DNA of 64,000 bases from Ga0077527 sp964533495 (GTDB taxonomy: Bacteria; Pseudomonadota; Gammaproteobacteria; Burkholderiales; SG8-41), in NCBI GenBank assembly GCA_964533495.1, contig CAZHJU010000001.1:157672-221671 (forward strand), read 5' to 3'. This document shows, piece after piece, positions 27,390 through 35,638 of the stretch. Each line of letters begins with the position of its first letter. The first letter of the stretch is position 1. Below the pieces are notes generated by a model, which worked only from the letters and a program-made list of their open reading frames with translations, was not told where the DNA came from and ran no database searches. The position numbers and the translations under genes were made by a program.

Positions 27390-27788
27390 ATGAGCAAAAC
27401 TTACACCATCAGCGATCTGGCCCAGGAATTCGGCGTCACCACCCGCACGCTGCGGCACTACGAGGATCAGGGCTTGGTCACGCCGGCGCGCGACGGCATC
27501 AACCGGATCTACAGCCATCGCGACCGGGTCCGCCTCAAGCTTGCGCTGCGCGGCAAGCGTCTGGGATTCTCCCTCAGCGAAATCCGCGAGCTGTTCCAAT
27601 TGTACGACCTTGCCAACGATGAACGCCGCCAGCTCGAGGAATTCGCGGTCAAGCTGGAACGCCGTCGGGCCCAGCTCGAGCAGCAGCGCGAAGACGTCGA
27701 GGTCATGCTCAACGAAATCAATTTTTTCGCCACCCAATGCCAGCGCCTGCTGGCGGGATCGGATGCCGGCAAGGCACAAGCGGCATAA
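27390..27788 (+). CDS. liuR: MerR family transcriptional regulator, LiuR-like
   Basis: A 132-residue regulator with an N-terminal winged helix: KTYTISDLAQEFGVTTRTLRHYEDQGLVTPARDGINRIYSHRDRVRLK. A coiled-coil dimerisation helix follows (RRQLEEFAVKLERRRAQLEQQREDVEVMLNEINFFATQC). It lacks the metal-binding cysteines of classical MerR. Length and the HTH match LiuR, which represses branched-chain amino-acid (leucine/isovalerate) catabolism genes in proteobacteria. The downstream operon encodes exactly the last two leucine-degradation enzymes, and similar palindromes flank the gene, supporting this assignment and autoregulation. The ATG at 27390 is preferred over an upstream TTG. Confidence 0.8.
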   Translation: MSKTYTISDLAQEFGVTTRTLRHYEDQGLVTPARDGINRIYSHRDRVRLKLALRGKRLGFSLSEIRELFQLYDLANDERRQLEEFAVKLERRRAQLEQQREDVEVMLNEINFFATQCQRLLAGSDAGKAQAA

Positions 27789-27805
27789 GCACTGCAGCAA
27801 TAATT

Positions 27806-27821
27806 ACGTTTACGTAAACGT
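27806..27821. promoter_or_regulatory. Perfect 16-bp palindrome after the MerR gene
   Basis: ACGTTTACGTAAACGT is its own reverse complement. It lies 17 bases after the regulator's stop and about 77 bases before the DsbA-fold isomerase gene that begins the leucine-degradation run. It shares its centre with the palindrome at 27315-27335, so both are likely bound by the LiuR-like protein. Confidence 0.75.
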
Positions 27822-27897
27822 ATAAATAAAATCCTTTAAAATTAATAAGTTACAACATATTCCGTAAACGGCAATCCTCTCTCAGCAAGGACACCCG

Positions 27898-28500
27898 ATG
27901 CCCCAGGCCATCGACTTCTACTTCGATTTTTCCTCACCCTACGGTTATTTCGCCGCGGCCAGGATCGACGGCCTCGCCGCGAAATACAACCGCGGAGTGA
28001 CTTGGCGGCCGGTGCTGCTCGGCGCCATGTTCAAGGTCACCGGCCAGCAGCCGCTGACTTCCATCCCGATGAAGGGCAGCTATGCGCTGCACGACCTGAC
28101 GCGCTCGGCGCGCTGGTTTGGCGTGCCCTTCAAAATGCCGGGCAAATTTCCGGTGTCATCGACCGCGCCCTGCCGCGCCTATTACTGGCTGCACGACCGC
28201 GATCCCGCCGCGGCCAGATCGCTGGCGCAGGCGCTTTATCGCGCCTACTTTGCCGAAGACCGCGACATTTCCAGTCCCGAAGTGACGGCCAACGTCGCCG
28301 CGAAACTCGGCCACGACAAGGACGCCGTGCTGCAGGCGATCAACGATGCCGCGGTCAAGGAGCGGCTCAAGGCCGAAGTCGACGCGGCCATCGAGCGCGG
28401 CGTGTTCGGCTCGCCGTACATCGTCGTCGACGGCGAACCGTTCTGGGGATCGGACCGGCTCGACCAGATCGAGCAATGGCTGGCCAAAGGCAAGTGGTAG
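27898..28500 (+). CDS. 2-hydroxychromene-2-carboxylate isomerase family (DsbA-fold) protein
   Basis: A 200-residue DsbA-like thioredoxin-fold protein without a CxxC. It opens IDFYFDFSSPYGYFAAARIDGLA, the signature of kappa-class GST/HCCA isomerases, with FSSPY providing the glutathione-binding Ser. The C terminus has ERGVFGSPYIVVDGEPFWGSDRLDQIEQWL. NahD-type enzymes isomerise 2-hydroxychromene-2-carboxylate in naphthalene degradation. No other aromatic genes are nearby, so here it is more likely a glutathione-dependent enzyme tied to acyl-CoA or branched-chain catabolism. It follows the palindrome. Confidence 0.85.
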   Translation: MPQAIDFYFDFSSPYGYFAAARIDGLAAKYNRGVTWRPVLLGAMFKVTGQQPLTSIPMKGSYALHDLTRSARWFGVPFKMPGKFPVSSTAPCRAYYWLHDRDPAAARSLAQALYRAYFAEDRDISSPEVTANVAAKLGHDKDAVLQAINDAAVKERLKAEVDAAIERGVFGSPYIVVDGEPFWGSDRLDQIEQWLAKGKW

Positions 28501-28669
28501 GCGGTACCGCCATGCTCGCATATCCGTACCATGGACGCGCCGCGCCATGCCCCCGGCCTGCGCTTATACTTCGATGCGACAGCGCGGCCGCAGCGTTCCG
28601 GCACGGTTTCCGCGCCGGGCGCCCGGCCCGTGCTGAAAGTCCCCACAGTCCGCCTGAAGGAATCCATCC

Positions 28670-29512
28670 ATGAGCAAAACCACCGGCACCCGCGTGCTGC
28701 GGTCGAACGACGATTTCGGCAACGTGACGCTGACCTTCAATCGGCCGGAAGTCCACAACGCGTTCGACCCCGGAATGGTCGGCGAATTGACCGCGGCGCT
28801 GGAATCCATCCACCGCGATGACAGCGTCCGCGCGGTGGTCATCGCCGGCGCCGGCAAGAGCTTCTGCGCCGGCGCGGACATCGGCCACATGCGCGCCAGC
28901 GCGAAATTCACCCCGGCGCAGAACCGGAAGAACGCCGCCGAATCGGCGCGCATGTTCCACCTGCTCTACACGCTGAACAAGCCGACCGTCGCCGCGGTGC
29001 ACGGCGCCGTGCGCGGCGGCGGCTGCGGCATCGTCTCCGCCTGCGACATCGCGATCGCCGCGCGCACGGCGACCTTCCGCCTGTCCGAAGTCAAGATCGG
29101 CATCATCCCGTCGATGATCAGCCCCTACGTGATCGCCGCTATCGGCCAGCGCCATGCGCGCCGCTACATGCTCTCGGGCGAGGCCTTCGACTGCGCGGAA
29201 GCCTGGCGCATCGGCCTGGTGCACGACCTGGTCGAGGAAGAGGAACTGGCGACCCGCGTCGGGGAAATGCTCGGCCAGCTCTACAGCAGCGGCCCGAAAG
29301 CGATGCAGGCGGTCAAGCGGATGATCCCGCTGAGCGCGCACAGCCTGATCGGCCCGGACATCGTCAAAAAAACCGCCGAAGGCATCGCCGAGATCCGCGC
29401 GACGCCGGAGGCCCAGGAAGGGCTCGGCGCCTTCCTCGAAAAACGCAAGCCGAAATGGACCGATGCGCCGAAGGTGAAGACTGCGGCGAAGAAGTCCGTG
29501 AAAAAACGCTAG
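28670..29512 (+). CDS. liuC: Probable methylglutaconyl-CoA hydratase (LiuC-like)
   Basis: A 280-residue crotonase-family protein. It has AGKSFCAGADIGHMRASAKFT near 63-82, AAVHGAVRGGGCGIVSACDIAIA near 104-126 and LSEVKIGIIPSMISPYVIAAIGQRHARRYMLSGE. The ISPYVI segment and the ARRY-x(n)-FD pattern are typical of 3-methylglutaconyl-CoA hydratases. It would make HMG-CoA in leucine degradation, which the next gene product cleaves. A Lys-rich tail (KTAAKKSVKKR) is unusual. A 169-base gap precedes it, in which I saw no clear promoter. Confidence 0.78.
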   Translation: MSKTTGTRVLRSNDDFGNVTLTFNRPEVHNAFDPGMVGELTAALESIHRDDSVRAVVIAGAGKSFCAGADIGHMRASAKFTPAQNRKNAAESARMFHLLYTLNKPTVAAVHGAVRGGGCGIVSACDIAIAARTATFRLSEVKIGIIPSMISPYVIAAIGQRHARRYMLSGEAFDCAEAWRIGLVHDLVEEEELATRVGEMLGQLYSSGPKAMQAVKRMIPLSAHSLIGPDIVKKTAEGIAEIRATPEAQEGLGAFLEKRKPKWTDAPKVKTAAKKSVKKR

Positions 29513-29539
29513 CCCGGGGCACCGCAGGAGACCGCCGCC

Positions 29540-30445
29540 ATGGCCTTGCCGAAAAAAGTCCGCCTGTTCGAAGTCGGCCCGCGCGACGGGCTGCAGAACG
29601 AGGCCGCCCCGGTGCCGACCGCCGCCAAGATCGAACTGATCCACCGGCTGCAGGATGCCGGCCTGACGCTGATCGAGGCCACCGCCTTCGTCTCGCCGAA
29701 GTGGGTGCCGCAGATGGCGGACAACGCCGAAGTGATGGCCGGCATCCGCCGCAAGCCCGGCATGACCTATCCGGTGCTGGTGCCGAACATGAAGGGTCTC
29801 GACGCGGCGATCGCCGCCGGCGCGGAGGAAGTCGTGGTGTTCGGCGCCGCCACCGAAAGCTTCTCGAAACGCAACACCAACTGCACGATCGACGAAGGCC
29901 TCGCCCGTTTCGGCGAAGTCGCGCGGGCCGCGATCGCGAAAGGCATCCGGGTGCGCGGCGACATCTCGGTCTGCCTCGGCTGCCCCTATGAAGGCGAGGT
30001 CGATCCGGCCGCCGTGGTGCACGTGGCGAAGGCGCTGGACGCGATGGGCTGTTACGAAATCACCGTCTGCGACACCATCGGCACCGGCACCGCCGGCAAA
30101 ACGCGCACCGTGATCGAAGCCGTCGCGAAACACATCGCCGTCGAACGCCTCGCCAGCCATTTCCACGACACCTACGGCCAGGCGCTGACCAACATCTACG
30201 CCGCGCTGGAATGCGGCGTCGCCACCTTCGACAGCTCGGTGTCCGGGCTCGGCGGCTGCCCCTACGCCAAGGGGGCCACCGGCAACGTCGCGACCGAGGA
30301 CGTGCTGTACCTGCTCGACGGCCTTGGCATCGAGACTGGCGTCGACATGACGAAACTCATCGCCGCCGGCGACTACATCTGCGGCGTGCTCGGCCGGCCG
30401 ACGCTGTCGCGCGTCGCGCGCGCGATAAGCGCGAAGGCGGCATGA
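29540..30445 (+). CDS. mvaB: Hydroxymethylglutaryl-CoA lyase
   Basis: A 301-residue TIM-barrel lyase. It begins KKVRLFEVGPRDGLQNEAAPVP (Arg and Asp of the DRE-type active site). It shows HFHDTYGQALTNIYAAL (metal-binding His residues) and the signature SGLGGCPYAKGATGNVATED with the catalytic Cys near 241. It splits HMG-CoA into acetyl-CoA and acetoacetate, the final step of leucine degradation. It follows the LiuC-like gene by 27 bases and overlaps the DUF1289 gene by four bases. Confidence 0.95.
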   Translation: MALPKKVRLFEVGPRDGLQNEAAPVPTAAKIELIHRLQDAGLTLIEATAFVSPKWVPQMADNAEVMAGIRRKPGMTYPVLVPNMKGLDAAIAAGAEEVVVFGAATESFSKRNTNCTIDEGLARFGEVARAAIAKGIRVRGDISVCLGCPYEGEVDPAAVVHVAKALDAMGCYEITVCDTIGTGTAGKTRTVIEAVAKHIAVERLASHFHDTYGQALTNIYAALECGVATFDSSVSGLGGCPYAKGATGNVATEDVLYLLDGLGIETGVDMTKLIAAGDYICGVLGRPTLSRVARAISAKAA

Positions 30446-30645
30446 CCGCGCCGGCAACCGGCGGATTGCAGGACGCGGAATCGCCCTGCGTGCGCATCTG
30501 CATGATCGACCCGGATCACGATTTCTGCGTCGGCTGTTGGCGCACGCTCCGGGAAATCAGCGACTGGCACCGCTACACTCCGGCACAGAAACACGCCCTG
30601 CTGGCCCGGCTCGAAGACCGCCGCGCCGCCCATTCCGTCAACTGA
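30442..30645 (+). CDS. DUF1289 small cysteine-rich protein
   Basis: A 67-residue protein with the DUF1289 pattern: ESPCVRICMIDPDHDFCVGCWRTLREISDW. Four cysteines (C-x3-C...C-x2-C) suggest a metal or iron-sulfur site. The function is unknown. The ATG at 30442 overlaps the mvaB stop as ATGA, so it is translated with the leucine-degradation operon. A longer frame upstream overlaps mvaB and is not used. Confidence 0.85.
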   Translation: MTAPATGGLQDAESPCVRICMIDPDHDFCVGCWRTLREISDWHRYTPAQKHALLARLEDRRAAHSVN

Positions 30646-30677
30646 ACATCGTCAACCGAATCACCGGAGTCCGCCTC

Positions 30678-31232
30678 ATGCCGTTGCCAGCCCCCGCCCC
30701 GCGCACCCTCAAGCACACGCGCACCGTCGAATGCAAAGGTTACGAGCGGGAGGACGGCCTGTGGGACATCGAAGGCCACCTCGTCGACACCAAGACCTAC
30801 GTGCATTCGCGCCGCGACGGCGGCCGCGAGCGCCAGCCCGGCGACCCGGTGCACAACATGTGGCTACGCCTGACCATCGACCTCGACCTGAAAATCCACG
30901 GCGTCGAGGCCGTCACCGACGGCAGCCCTTACGAGCGCTGCGGCAACATCACCGTGAATTTCAAGAAACTGACCGGCCTCACCATCGGCCCCGGCTGGCG
31001 CAAGGCCATCGCCGAACGCGTCGGCGGCGTGCTGGGCTGCACGCATCTGGTCGAACTGCTGGGGCCGCTCGGCACCACCGCCTACCAGGCCACCGGCCGC
31101 GCGCGCGAGGCACGCAACGCCGACAAGCCGGTCACCAAGAAGCCCTACCAGATCAATTCCTGCCACATCTACAAGGACGACGCGCCGGCGGTGCTGGAAC
31201 GCTGGCCGGAGTTCTATACGGGACCGCGATAG
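30678..31232 (+). CDS. DUF2889 family protein
   Basis: A 184-residue protein of the DUF2889 family from ATG 30678. Landmarks are RTVECKGYEREDGLWDIEGHLVDTKTY, HNMWLRLTIDLDLKIHGVEAVTDGSPYERCGNI, and LTIGPGWRKAIAERVGGVLGCTHLVELL. A His/Cys set (HNMW, CTH, SCHIY) could bind metal. No activity is established. Its presence after mvaB and DUF1289 on the same strand suggests a link to acyl-CoA or aromatic degradation, where such genes are often found, but this is inference. Confidence 0.85.
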   Translation: MPLPAPAPRTLKHTRTVECKGYEREDGLWDIEGHLVDTKTYVHSRRDGGRERQPGDPVHNMWLRLTIDLDLKIHGVEAVTDGSPYERCGNITVNFKKLTGLTIGPGWRKAIAERVGGVLGCTHLVELLGPLGTTAYQATGRAREARNADKPVTKKPYQINSCHIYKDDAPAVLERWPEFYTGPR

Positions 31233-31269
31233 AAAAATCGGACGTCACATCGCAGGCGGTTCGCGCAAT

Positions 31270-31302
31270 CATATAAGTTATTGTTTTTATTTATATTTTA
31301 TG
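31270..31302 (-). repeat. Dispersed AT-rich element, copy D
   Basis: On the minus strand, TAAATAAAAACAATAACTTA. The core at 31274-31286 fits WATCAANNNNTTR with one mismatch (AAACAA-TAAC-TTA). It spans the convergent gap and contains the TAA stop codon of the MFS gene. Confidence 0.7.
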
Positions 31303-32515
31303 CGTTCCGCAGATACCACCACCGCGCCAGCGGCGCCAGCACGCCGAAGATGCCGATGCTGGCGAAGGCCAGCCCCCAGGCCGTGACGCTCTGATTGCCG
31401 CCGGCGAGGTCCAGCGTCATGCCGAACACCAGCGGCGCAAGAAACGCGGTGCTGAAGCCGATGAAGGAATACACCGCCATCATCGCGCCGCGCATTTCCG
31501 GCGGCGTCGCGGCGACCGCGCCGGAAGTCAGCGCGCCGGAATCGCCGAGCATCGTGCCGTAGTGCACCATCATCAGCAGCACGACGATGTACCAGGGCCA
31601 GGCGGCGGTATAGCCGATCAGGCAGGCGATGACGCCGGACAGCGTCATGAACAGGAAAATGATGCGCTGGCGGCCGAAACGGATCGCCATCTCGTTGCCG
31701 GTGATGCTGAACACGGGTCCCAGCACGTTGATCATCGCCGCCAGCGTCGCCGCGGACAGCGCCATCGGCGCGTGTTCGGGCTGCAGCGCCGCGCAGAACA
31801 CCAGGAAGGCGACCATCCACGAGCGCTGGCCGAACAGTTCGTAGTTGTGCGCGGCATAACCGATGATGTAGGGCAGGGTCCTGCGGTTCCTCAGCACCGG
31901 ACGGAAATCGAGCAGCGCGGTGGCATGGTGTTCCGCCGCGCGCATGCGGCCCGGCGGCATGACCAACACCACCAGCAGCCCCGCCAGCACCGGGCCCGCG
32001 GCGCCGAACCAGAACGCCCACTGCCAGTCGATGGCGGCGCCGATCTTGCCGGCGACGAGGATCGAGATCGTCGAACCGACGCCGAAGCTCGCGGTGTAGA
32101 ACGCGGTGGCGCGCGACTGCGCCGCGCCTTCGAGGTGGTCGGTCAGCGCCTTCAGCCCCGGCATGTAGGTGCCGCCGAGCGCGGCGCCGATCAGGAACTG
32201 GGCGAAGGCCGCGCTCCGGAAACCGGAGCCGAACAGCGCGAAAAACGCCGCGCCGAGGCTGCCGATGATGCAGGCGGCCAGATAGATGCGCCGCGAATCC
32301 ATGCGGTCGGTCAGGCTGGTCAGCACCGGCACCGACAGCATGTAGCCGGCGAACAGGAAGCCGCTGATCGCGCCGGCCTCGGAATTCGACATTCCCCACT
32401 CGCGCTGCAGTTGCGGCAGCAGCGTGGTGTAGGCGGCGAAGCCGGTCATCGACAGCACTTCGGCGCCGCACATCGTGGCGGTCAGCCGCCGCGCCGAATG
32501 TCTCCCGGCGGCCAT
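31298..32515 (-). CDS. Major facilitator superfamily transporter
   Basis: A 405-residue MFS protein with 12 predicted helices. The cytoplasmic loop motif appears as VLTSLTDRMDSRRIYLAA near 62-80, and the mid-loop GLKALTDHLEGAAQSRAT precedes a second six-helix half with ITGNEMAIRFGRQRI. The substrate is not predictable. Its stop codon lies in a copy of the dispersed AT-rich element. It is convergent with the DUF2889 gene, and its start lies 13 bases upstream of nothing coding on that side except the esterase stop, so it may follow the esterase in one transcript. Confidence 0.85.
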   Translation of the reverse strand: MAAGRHSARRLTATMCGAEVLSMTGFAAYTTLLPQLQREWGMSNSEAGAISGFLFAGYMLSVPVLTSLTDRMDSRRIYLAACIIGSLGAAFFALFGSGFRSAAFAQFLIGAALGGTYMPGLKALTDHLEGAAQSRATAFYTASFGVGSTISILVAGKIGAAIDWQWAFWFGAAGPVLAGLLVVLVMPPGRMRAAEHHATALLDFRPVLRNRRTLPYIIGYAAHNYELFGQRSWMVAFLVFCAALQPEHAPMALSAATLAAMINVLGPVFSITGNEMAIRFGRQRIIFLFMTLSGVIACLIGYTAAWPWYIVVLLMMVHYGTMLGDSGALTSGAVAATPPEMRGAMMAVYSFIGFSTAFLAPLVFGMTLDLAGGNQSVTAWGLAFASIGIFGVLAPLARWWYLRNA

Positions 32516-32528
32516 GGTTCAGCCCTGC

Positions 32529-33173
32529 TCAGAGGGCGCCGGCATCGCGCAGCAGTTCGGCCACGGCCTCGGCCATCTTGCGGTAGCCGGCAGCATTGGG
32601 ATGGATGGGATCGGATTTCAGGTCGGCCTTGTAGAGCACGCTGGTGACGATGTCGCCCTCGTACGGAATGCCGAATTCCTTCGCCAGCTTCGAATAAAAA
32701 TCCGGCGGCCGCGCGATCACCGCCGGCGCCGGCACGCCGATCAGCAGCGCATCGAGGCCGCGCGACTTGATGGTCTTCAGGATCTCGCGCAGGTTGGCTT
32801 CGATGTTCGCCGGCGTGCCCTTGCGCAGCATGTCGTTGCCGCCGAGGCAGACGATCACCAGTTTCGGCCGGTGCTCGTCGAGCACGTCCGGCAGGCGCGC
32901 GAGCCCGCCGGCCGTCTGCTCGCCGGGCACGCCGGCGCGGATCACGGTGCGACTGATCAATTCGCCGAGGACCGCCGGGTAGCTCTCCTCGGCCTTCGCC
33001 CCGGTGCCGTGGGTCAGGCTGTCGCCGAAGGCGAGCACCACGTCGCCCGCGCCCAGCCTGGCGATGCGCGGCACGTCGCCGCCGCAGCCCGCCAGCCACA
33101 CCGCCACCATCACCGCCAGCCACAGGCGTCGCGTCGTGGTGCATTTCATGGCGTATTTCATGACGCATTTCAT
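32529..33173 (-). CDS. SGNH/GDSL lipoprotein esterase (TesA/arylesterase-like)
   Basis: A lipoprotein-type SGNH hydrolase of 214 residues from the ATG at 33173, or 206 from the ATG at 33149. The lipobox LAGC follows VMVAVW. Catalytic blocks are AFGDSLTHGTG (Ser), the oxyanion Gly in GVPGE, LGGNDMLRKG (Asn) and DPIHPNAAGY (Asp/His). It resembles TesA thioesterase/lysophospholipase L1. The 33173 ATG overlaps the FAD oxidoreductase stop as ATGA. Three in-frame ATGAAAT starts are arrayed as 12-base repeats (33173, 33161, 33149), and only the last gives a short classical signal peptide. Confidence 0.85.
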   Translation of the reverse strand: MKCVMKYAMKCTTTRRLWLAVMVAVWLAGCGGDVPRIARLGAGDVVLAFGDSLTHGTGAKAEESYPAVLGELISRTVIRAGVPGEQTAGGLARLPDVLDEHRPKLVIVCLGGNDMLRKGTPANIEANLREILKTIKSRGLDALLIGVPAPAVIARPPDFYSKLAKEFGIPYEGDIVTSVLYKADLKSDPIHPNAAGYRKMAEAVAELLRDAGAL

Positions 33174-34792
33174 GATCTCGTCTCCTTGAGCAGGCCGCGC
33201 CTGAAATCGCGGACAATTTCGCGCGCGGCATTGCGTCCCGGCAGGCCGGTGACGCCGCCGCCGGGATGGGCGCCGGCGCCGCAGAGGTAGAGCCGGCGCA
33301 CCGGCGAGCGATAGTCGGCATGGCCGAGCACCGGGCGCGCGGTCCACAGCTGGTCCAGCGTCAGCGCGCCGTGGAAAATGTCGCCGCCGGTCAGGCCGAA
33401 CTCGCGTTCGAGGTCGAGCGGCGAGAGTATTTTGCGCGCGATCACCGCCGCCTTGAAGTTGGGCGCGTAACGCGTCACGGTGTCGATGACATGGTCGGCG
33501 GCCTCCTCGCGGATGTCGTCCCAGGACAGGCCGTTCGGCAGTTCGGGGTTGAAATGCTGGCAGAACAGGCTGGCGACATGCCCGCCCGCCGGCGCCAGCG
33601 AGTCGTCGACGGTCGACGGAATCAGCATTTCGACCACCGGTGCGCGCGAACAGCCGTGGGTCCGCGCATCGAAATAGGCCTGCTCCATGTACTGCAGCGA
33701 CGACGCCATGATGATGCCCGACTGATGATGCGGTGCCGGCGCGGTGCCGGGCAGGCATTTGAAATCCGGCAGTTCGTCCAGGGCGACATTCATGCGAAAG
33801 GTCGCCGAGCCGCATTTCCAGCCGCGGATGCGCTGCAGGAAATCCGGATCCAGCGCCGGCGCATCGACCAGTTGCAGGTAGAGCAGTTTCGGATTGACAT
33901 TGGCCACGACGCAGCGCGCCTCGATCACGCGCCCGTCCTTCAGCTGCACGCCCTGCGCGCCGCGCGAATCGACGCAGACGCTGACGACTTCGGCCCCGGT
34001 GTCGATCTGCACGCCGCGCGCGCGCGCTTCCGCGGCCATGGCCTGGGTGATCGCGCCCATGCCGCCGACGGCATGCCCCCAGATGCCGCGCTTGCCGTTG
34101 ACCTCGCCGAAAACGTGGTGCAGCAGCACGTAGGCCGTCCCCGGCGCATAGGGGCTGGCGAAGTTGCCGACGATGGCGTCGAAGCCGAAGGCGGCCTTGA
34201 TCGGCGCCGATTCGAACCAGGCGTCGAGCAGGTCGCCGGCACTTTTGGTGAACAGATCCAGCACGTCGCGACGCGCTGCGATGTCGAGTTTTTTGAACCG
34301 CCGCGCGGTTTTCAGCGCCGCGACAAAATCGCCGATGCCGCCGCCGACGTTGGGCGGCGTTTCCAGCGCGAGCGCGCGCAGCACATCGGCGACACGCTCG
34401 AGCATCGCGTAGTACCCGGGCAGGCGCGCTGCGTCCTTCTTCGAAAAACGCGCGACTTCGGCCTGGGTCGCTTCCAGCGTGCCGCCGATTTTCAGGTACT
34501 CGCTGTCGGACAGCGGCAGAAAATTCGAGATCGGCCGCTCGACGATGCGCAGGCCGTGTTCGGACAGTCGCAGGTCGCGGATCACCCATGGATTGAGCAG
34601 GCTGACGGTGTAACTCGCGGTGGAGTTGCGGAATCCGGGATGGAATTCCTCGGTGACGGCGGCGCCGCCAACCACGGCGCGGCGCTCGAGCACGCGCACC
34701 CTGAGTCCGGCCGCCGCCAGATAACAGGCGCAGGTCAGGCCGTTATGGCCGCCGCCGACGATCAGGACATCGCAGGCGGCGGGCAGGGGCAT
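33170..34792 (-). CDS. FAD-dependent oxidoreductase, phytoene desaturase/PYROXD2-like
   Basis: A 540-residue flavoprotein. It starts with the dinucleotide-binding motif DVLIVGGGHNGLTCACYLAAAGLRVRVLER, and the C-terminal FAD motif is YLCGAGAHPGGGVTGLPGRNAAREI. Family features include ATQAEVARFSKKDAARLPGYYAML and WGHAVGGMGAITQAMA. It belongs to the CrtI/PYROXD2 branch of NAD(P)/FAD-dependent oxidoreductases. No carotenoid genes are nearby, so a specific substrate cannot be named. The tRNA-Arg gene lies 33 bases upstream on the same strand and may be cotranscribed with it. Confidence 0.85.
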   Translation of the reverse strand: MPLPAACDVLIVGGGHNGLTCACYLAAAGLRVRVLERRAVVGGAAVTEEFHPGFRNSTASYTVSLLNPWVIRDLRLSEHGLRIVERPISNFLPLSDSEYLKIGGTLEATQAEVARFSKKDAARLPGYYAMLERVADVLRALALETPPNVGGGIGDFVAALKTARRFKKLDIAARRDVLDLFTKSAGDLLDAWFESAPIKAAFGFDAIVGNFASPYAPGTAYVLLHHVFGEVNGKRGIWGHAVGGMGAITQAMAAEARARGVQIDTGAEVVSVCVDSRGAQGVQLKDGRVIEARCVVANVNPKLLYLQLVDAPALDPDFLQRIRGWKCGSATFRMNVALDELPDFKCLPGTAPAPHHQSGIIMASSLQYMEQAYFDARTHGCSRAPVVEMLIPSTVDDSLAPAGGHVASLFCQHFNPELPNGLSWDDIREEAADHVIDTVTRYAPNFKAAVIARKILSPLDLEREFGLTGGDIFHGALTLDQLWTARPVLGHADYRSPVRRLYLCGAGAHPGGGVTGLPGRNAAREIVRDFRRGLLKETRS

Positions 34793-34825
34793 GTCGGCAT
34801 GGGCTGGCGTGCGGGATGCAGAATT

Positions 34826-34902
34826 TGGCGCGCCCGAGACGATTCGAACGTCCGACCCCTGCCTTCGGAGGGCAGTACTCTATCCAGCTGAGCTACGGGC
34901 GC
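34826..34902 (-). tRNA. tRNA-Arg (anticodon CCG)
   Basis: A 77-base tRNA on the minus strand. The acceptor arms GCGCCCG and CGGGCGC pair. The D-loop is AGCTCAGCTGGATAGAG, the anticodon loop is CTCCGAA with anticodon CCG, and the T-loop is GTTCGAATC. CCA is encoded at the 3' end (34826-34828). It reads CGG arginine codons, frequent in this GC-rich genome. Confidence 0.96.
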
Positions 34903-34940
34903 GTTGCGGTCGGCATTCTAGCATGCCCCCTGTGGCGGGT

Positions 34941-34969
34941 TTTACCGGGTATGCCAATGCCGATATAAT
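34941..34969 (+). promoter_or_regulatory. Sigma70-type promoter for the cytochrome gene
   Basis: -35 TTTACC (34941-34946), a 17-base spacer and a perfect -10 TATAAT (34964-34969), 43 bases before the ATG. It is the best-spaced promoter in the window. Confidence 0.7.
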
Positions 34970-35012
34970 TTGCGTTTTCCCGCACTCCCCCCTCCGAAAT
35001 CAGGCACTCGCC

Positions 35013-35564
35013 ATGAGCGACAACCACATTCCCGAGCACAGTTCCCCGATCAAGACACCGAAACAGCTGATCATTGTCGTCCTGCTGGCGTTCATCGTTC
35101 CCGTCCTGGTCATCGTCATGCTGGCGCAGATTGCGACCAGCGGAAAACCCGCGGCAGTGGACAGTGCCGCGGCGGAGGAAGCCGTGGCGAAACGCCTGAA
35201 ACCCGCCGGCGAAGTCATCGTCGATCCCAATGCCCCGCCGCCGGTGGCAGATGCGCCCGCGGTCGCAGCGGCGGCACCGGCCGGAGCGCCCCCCGCCGCG
35301 GCGGCGCCGGCCGGCGATGCCGCCGGCAAAGGCAAGAGCGTCTACGACACGAGCTGCGCGGCCTGTCATACCGCCGGCGTCGCCGGCGCGCCGAAAACCG
35401 GCGACAAGGCCGCATGGGCGCCGCGCCTGAAGGCCGGCAATGCCGCGCTGGTGGCCACCGCGATCAAGGGCAAGGGCGCGATGCCGCCGAAGGGCGGCAA
35501 CATGTCCCTGTCCGACGACGACATCAAGGCCGCGGTCGAATATCTGGTGAGCCGCGCCAAATAG
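35013..35564 (+). CDS. Membrane-anchored c-type cytochrome (cytochrome c5-like)
   Basis: A 183-residue protein. Residues ~17-40 form an N-terminal membrane anchor (KQLIIVVLLAFIVPVLVIVML). A long Ala/Pro linker (about 70-105) leads to a single class I heme domain with CAACH near 115 and an axial Met in GAMPPKGGNMSL. This matches the cytochrome c5 family of betaproteobacteria, periplasmic electron carriers to terminal oxidases. The ATG at 35013 sits behind a well-formed promoter. A strong terminator follows at 35589. Confidence 0.9.
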   Translation: MSDNHIPEHSSPIKTPKQLIIVVLLAFIVPVLVIVMLAQIATSGKPAAVDSAAAEEAVAKRLKPAGEVIVDPNAPPPVADAPAVAAAAPAGAPPAAAAPAGDAAGKGKSVYDTSCAACHTAGVAGAPKTGDKAAWAPRLKAGNAALVATAIKGKGAMPPKGGNMSLSDDDIKAAVEYLVSRAK

Positions 35565-35588
35565 AAACACCGGCTCGTGCATAATCGA

Positions 35589-35618
35589 AGGGCGCAGCAT
35601 GCTGCGCCCTTTCTGTTG
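35589..35618 (+). terminator. Rho-independent terminator after the cytochrome gene
   Basis: A perfect 20-base palindrome (GGGCGCAGCATGCTGCGCCC, 35590-35609) is followed by TTTCTGTT. It isolates the cytochrome gene from apaH. Confidence 0.85.
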
Positions 35619-35638
35619 ATGGCCATTTCCCGCACCCC

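Noticed and set aside
27821..27855. Possible ninth copy of the AT-rich element after the LiuR palindrome
   Set aside because: It has TATAAATAAAATC but the WATCAANNNNTTR core is broken in several places. Kept out of the counted set.
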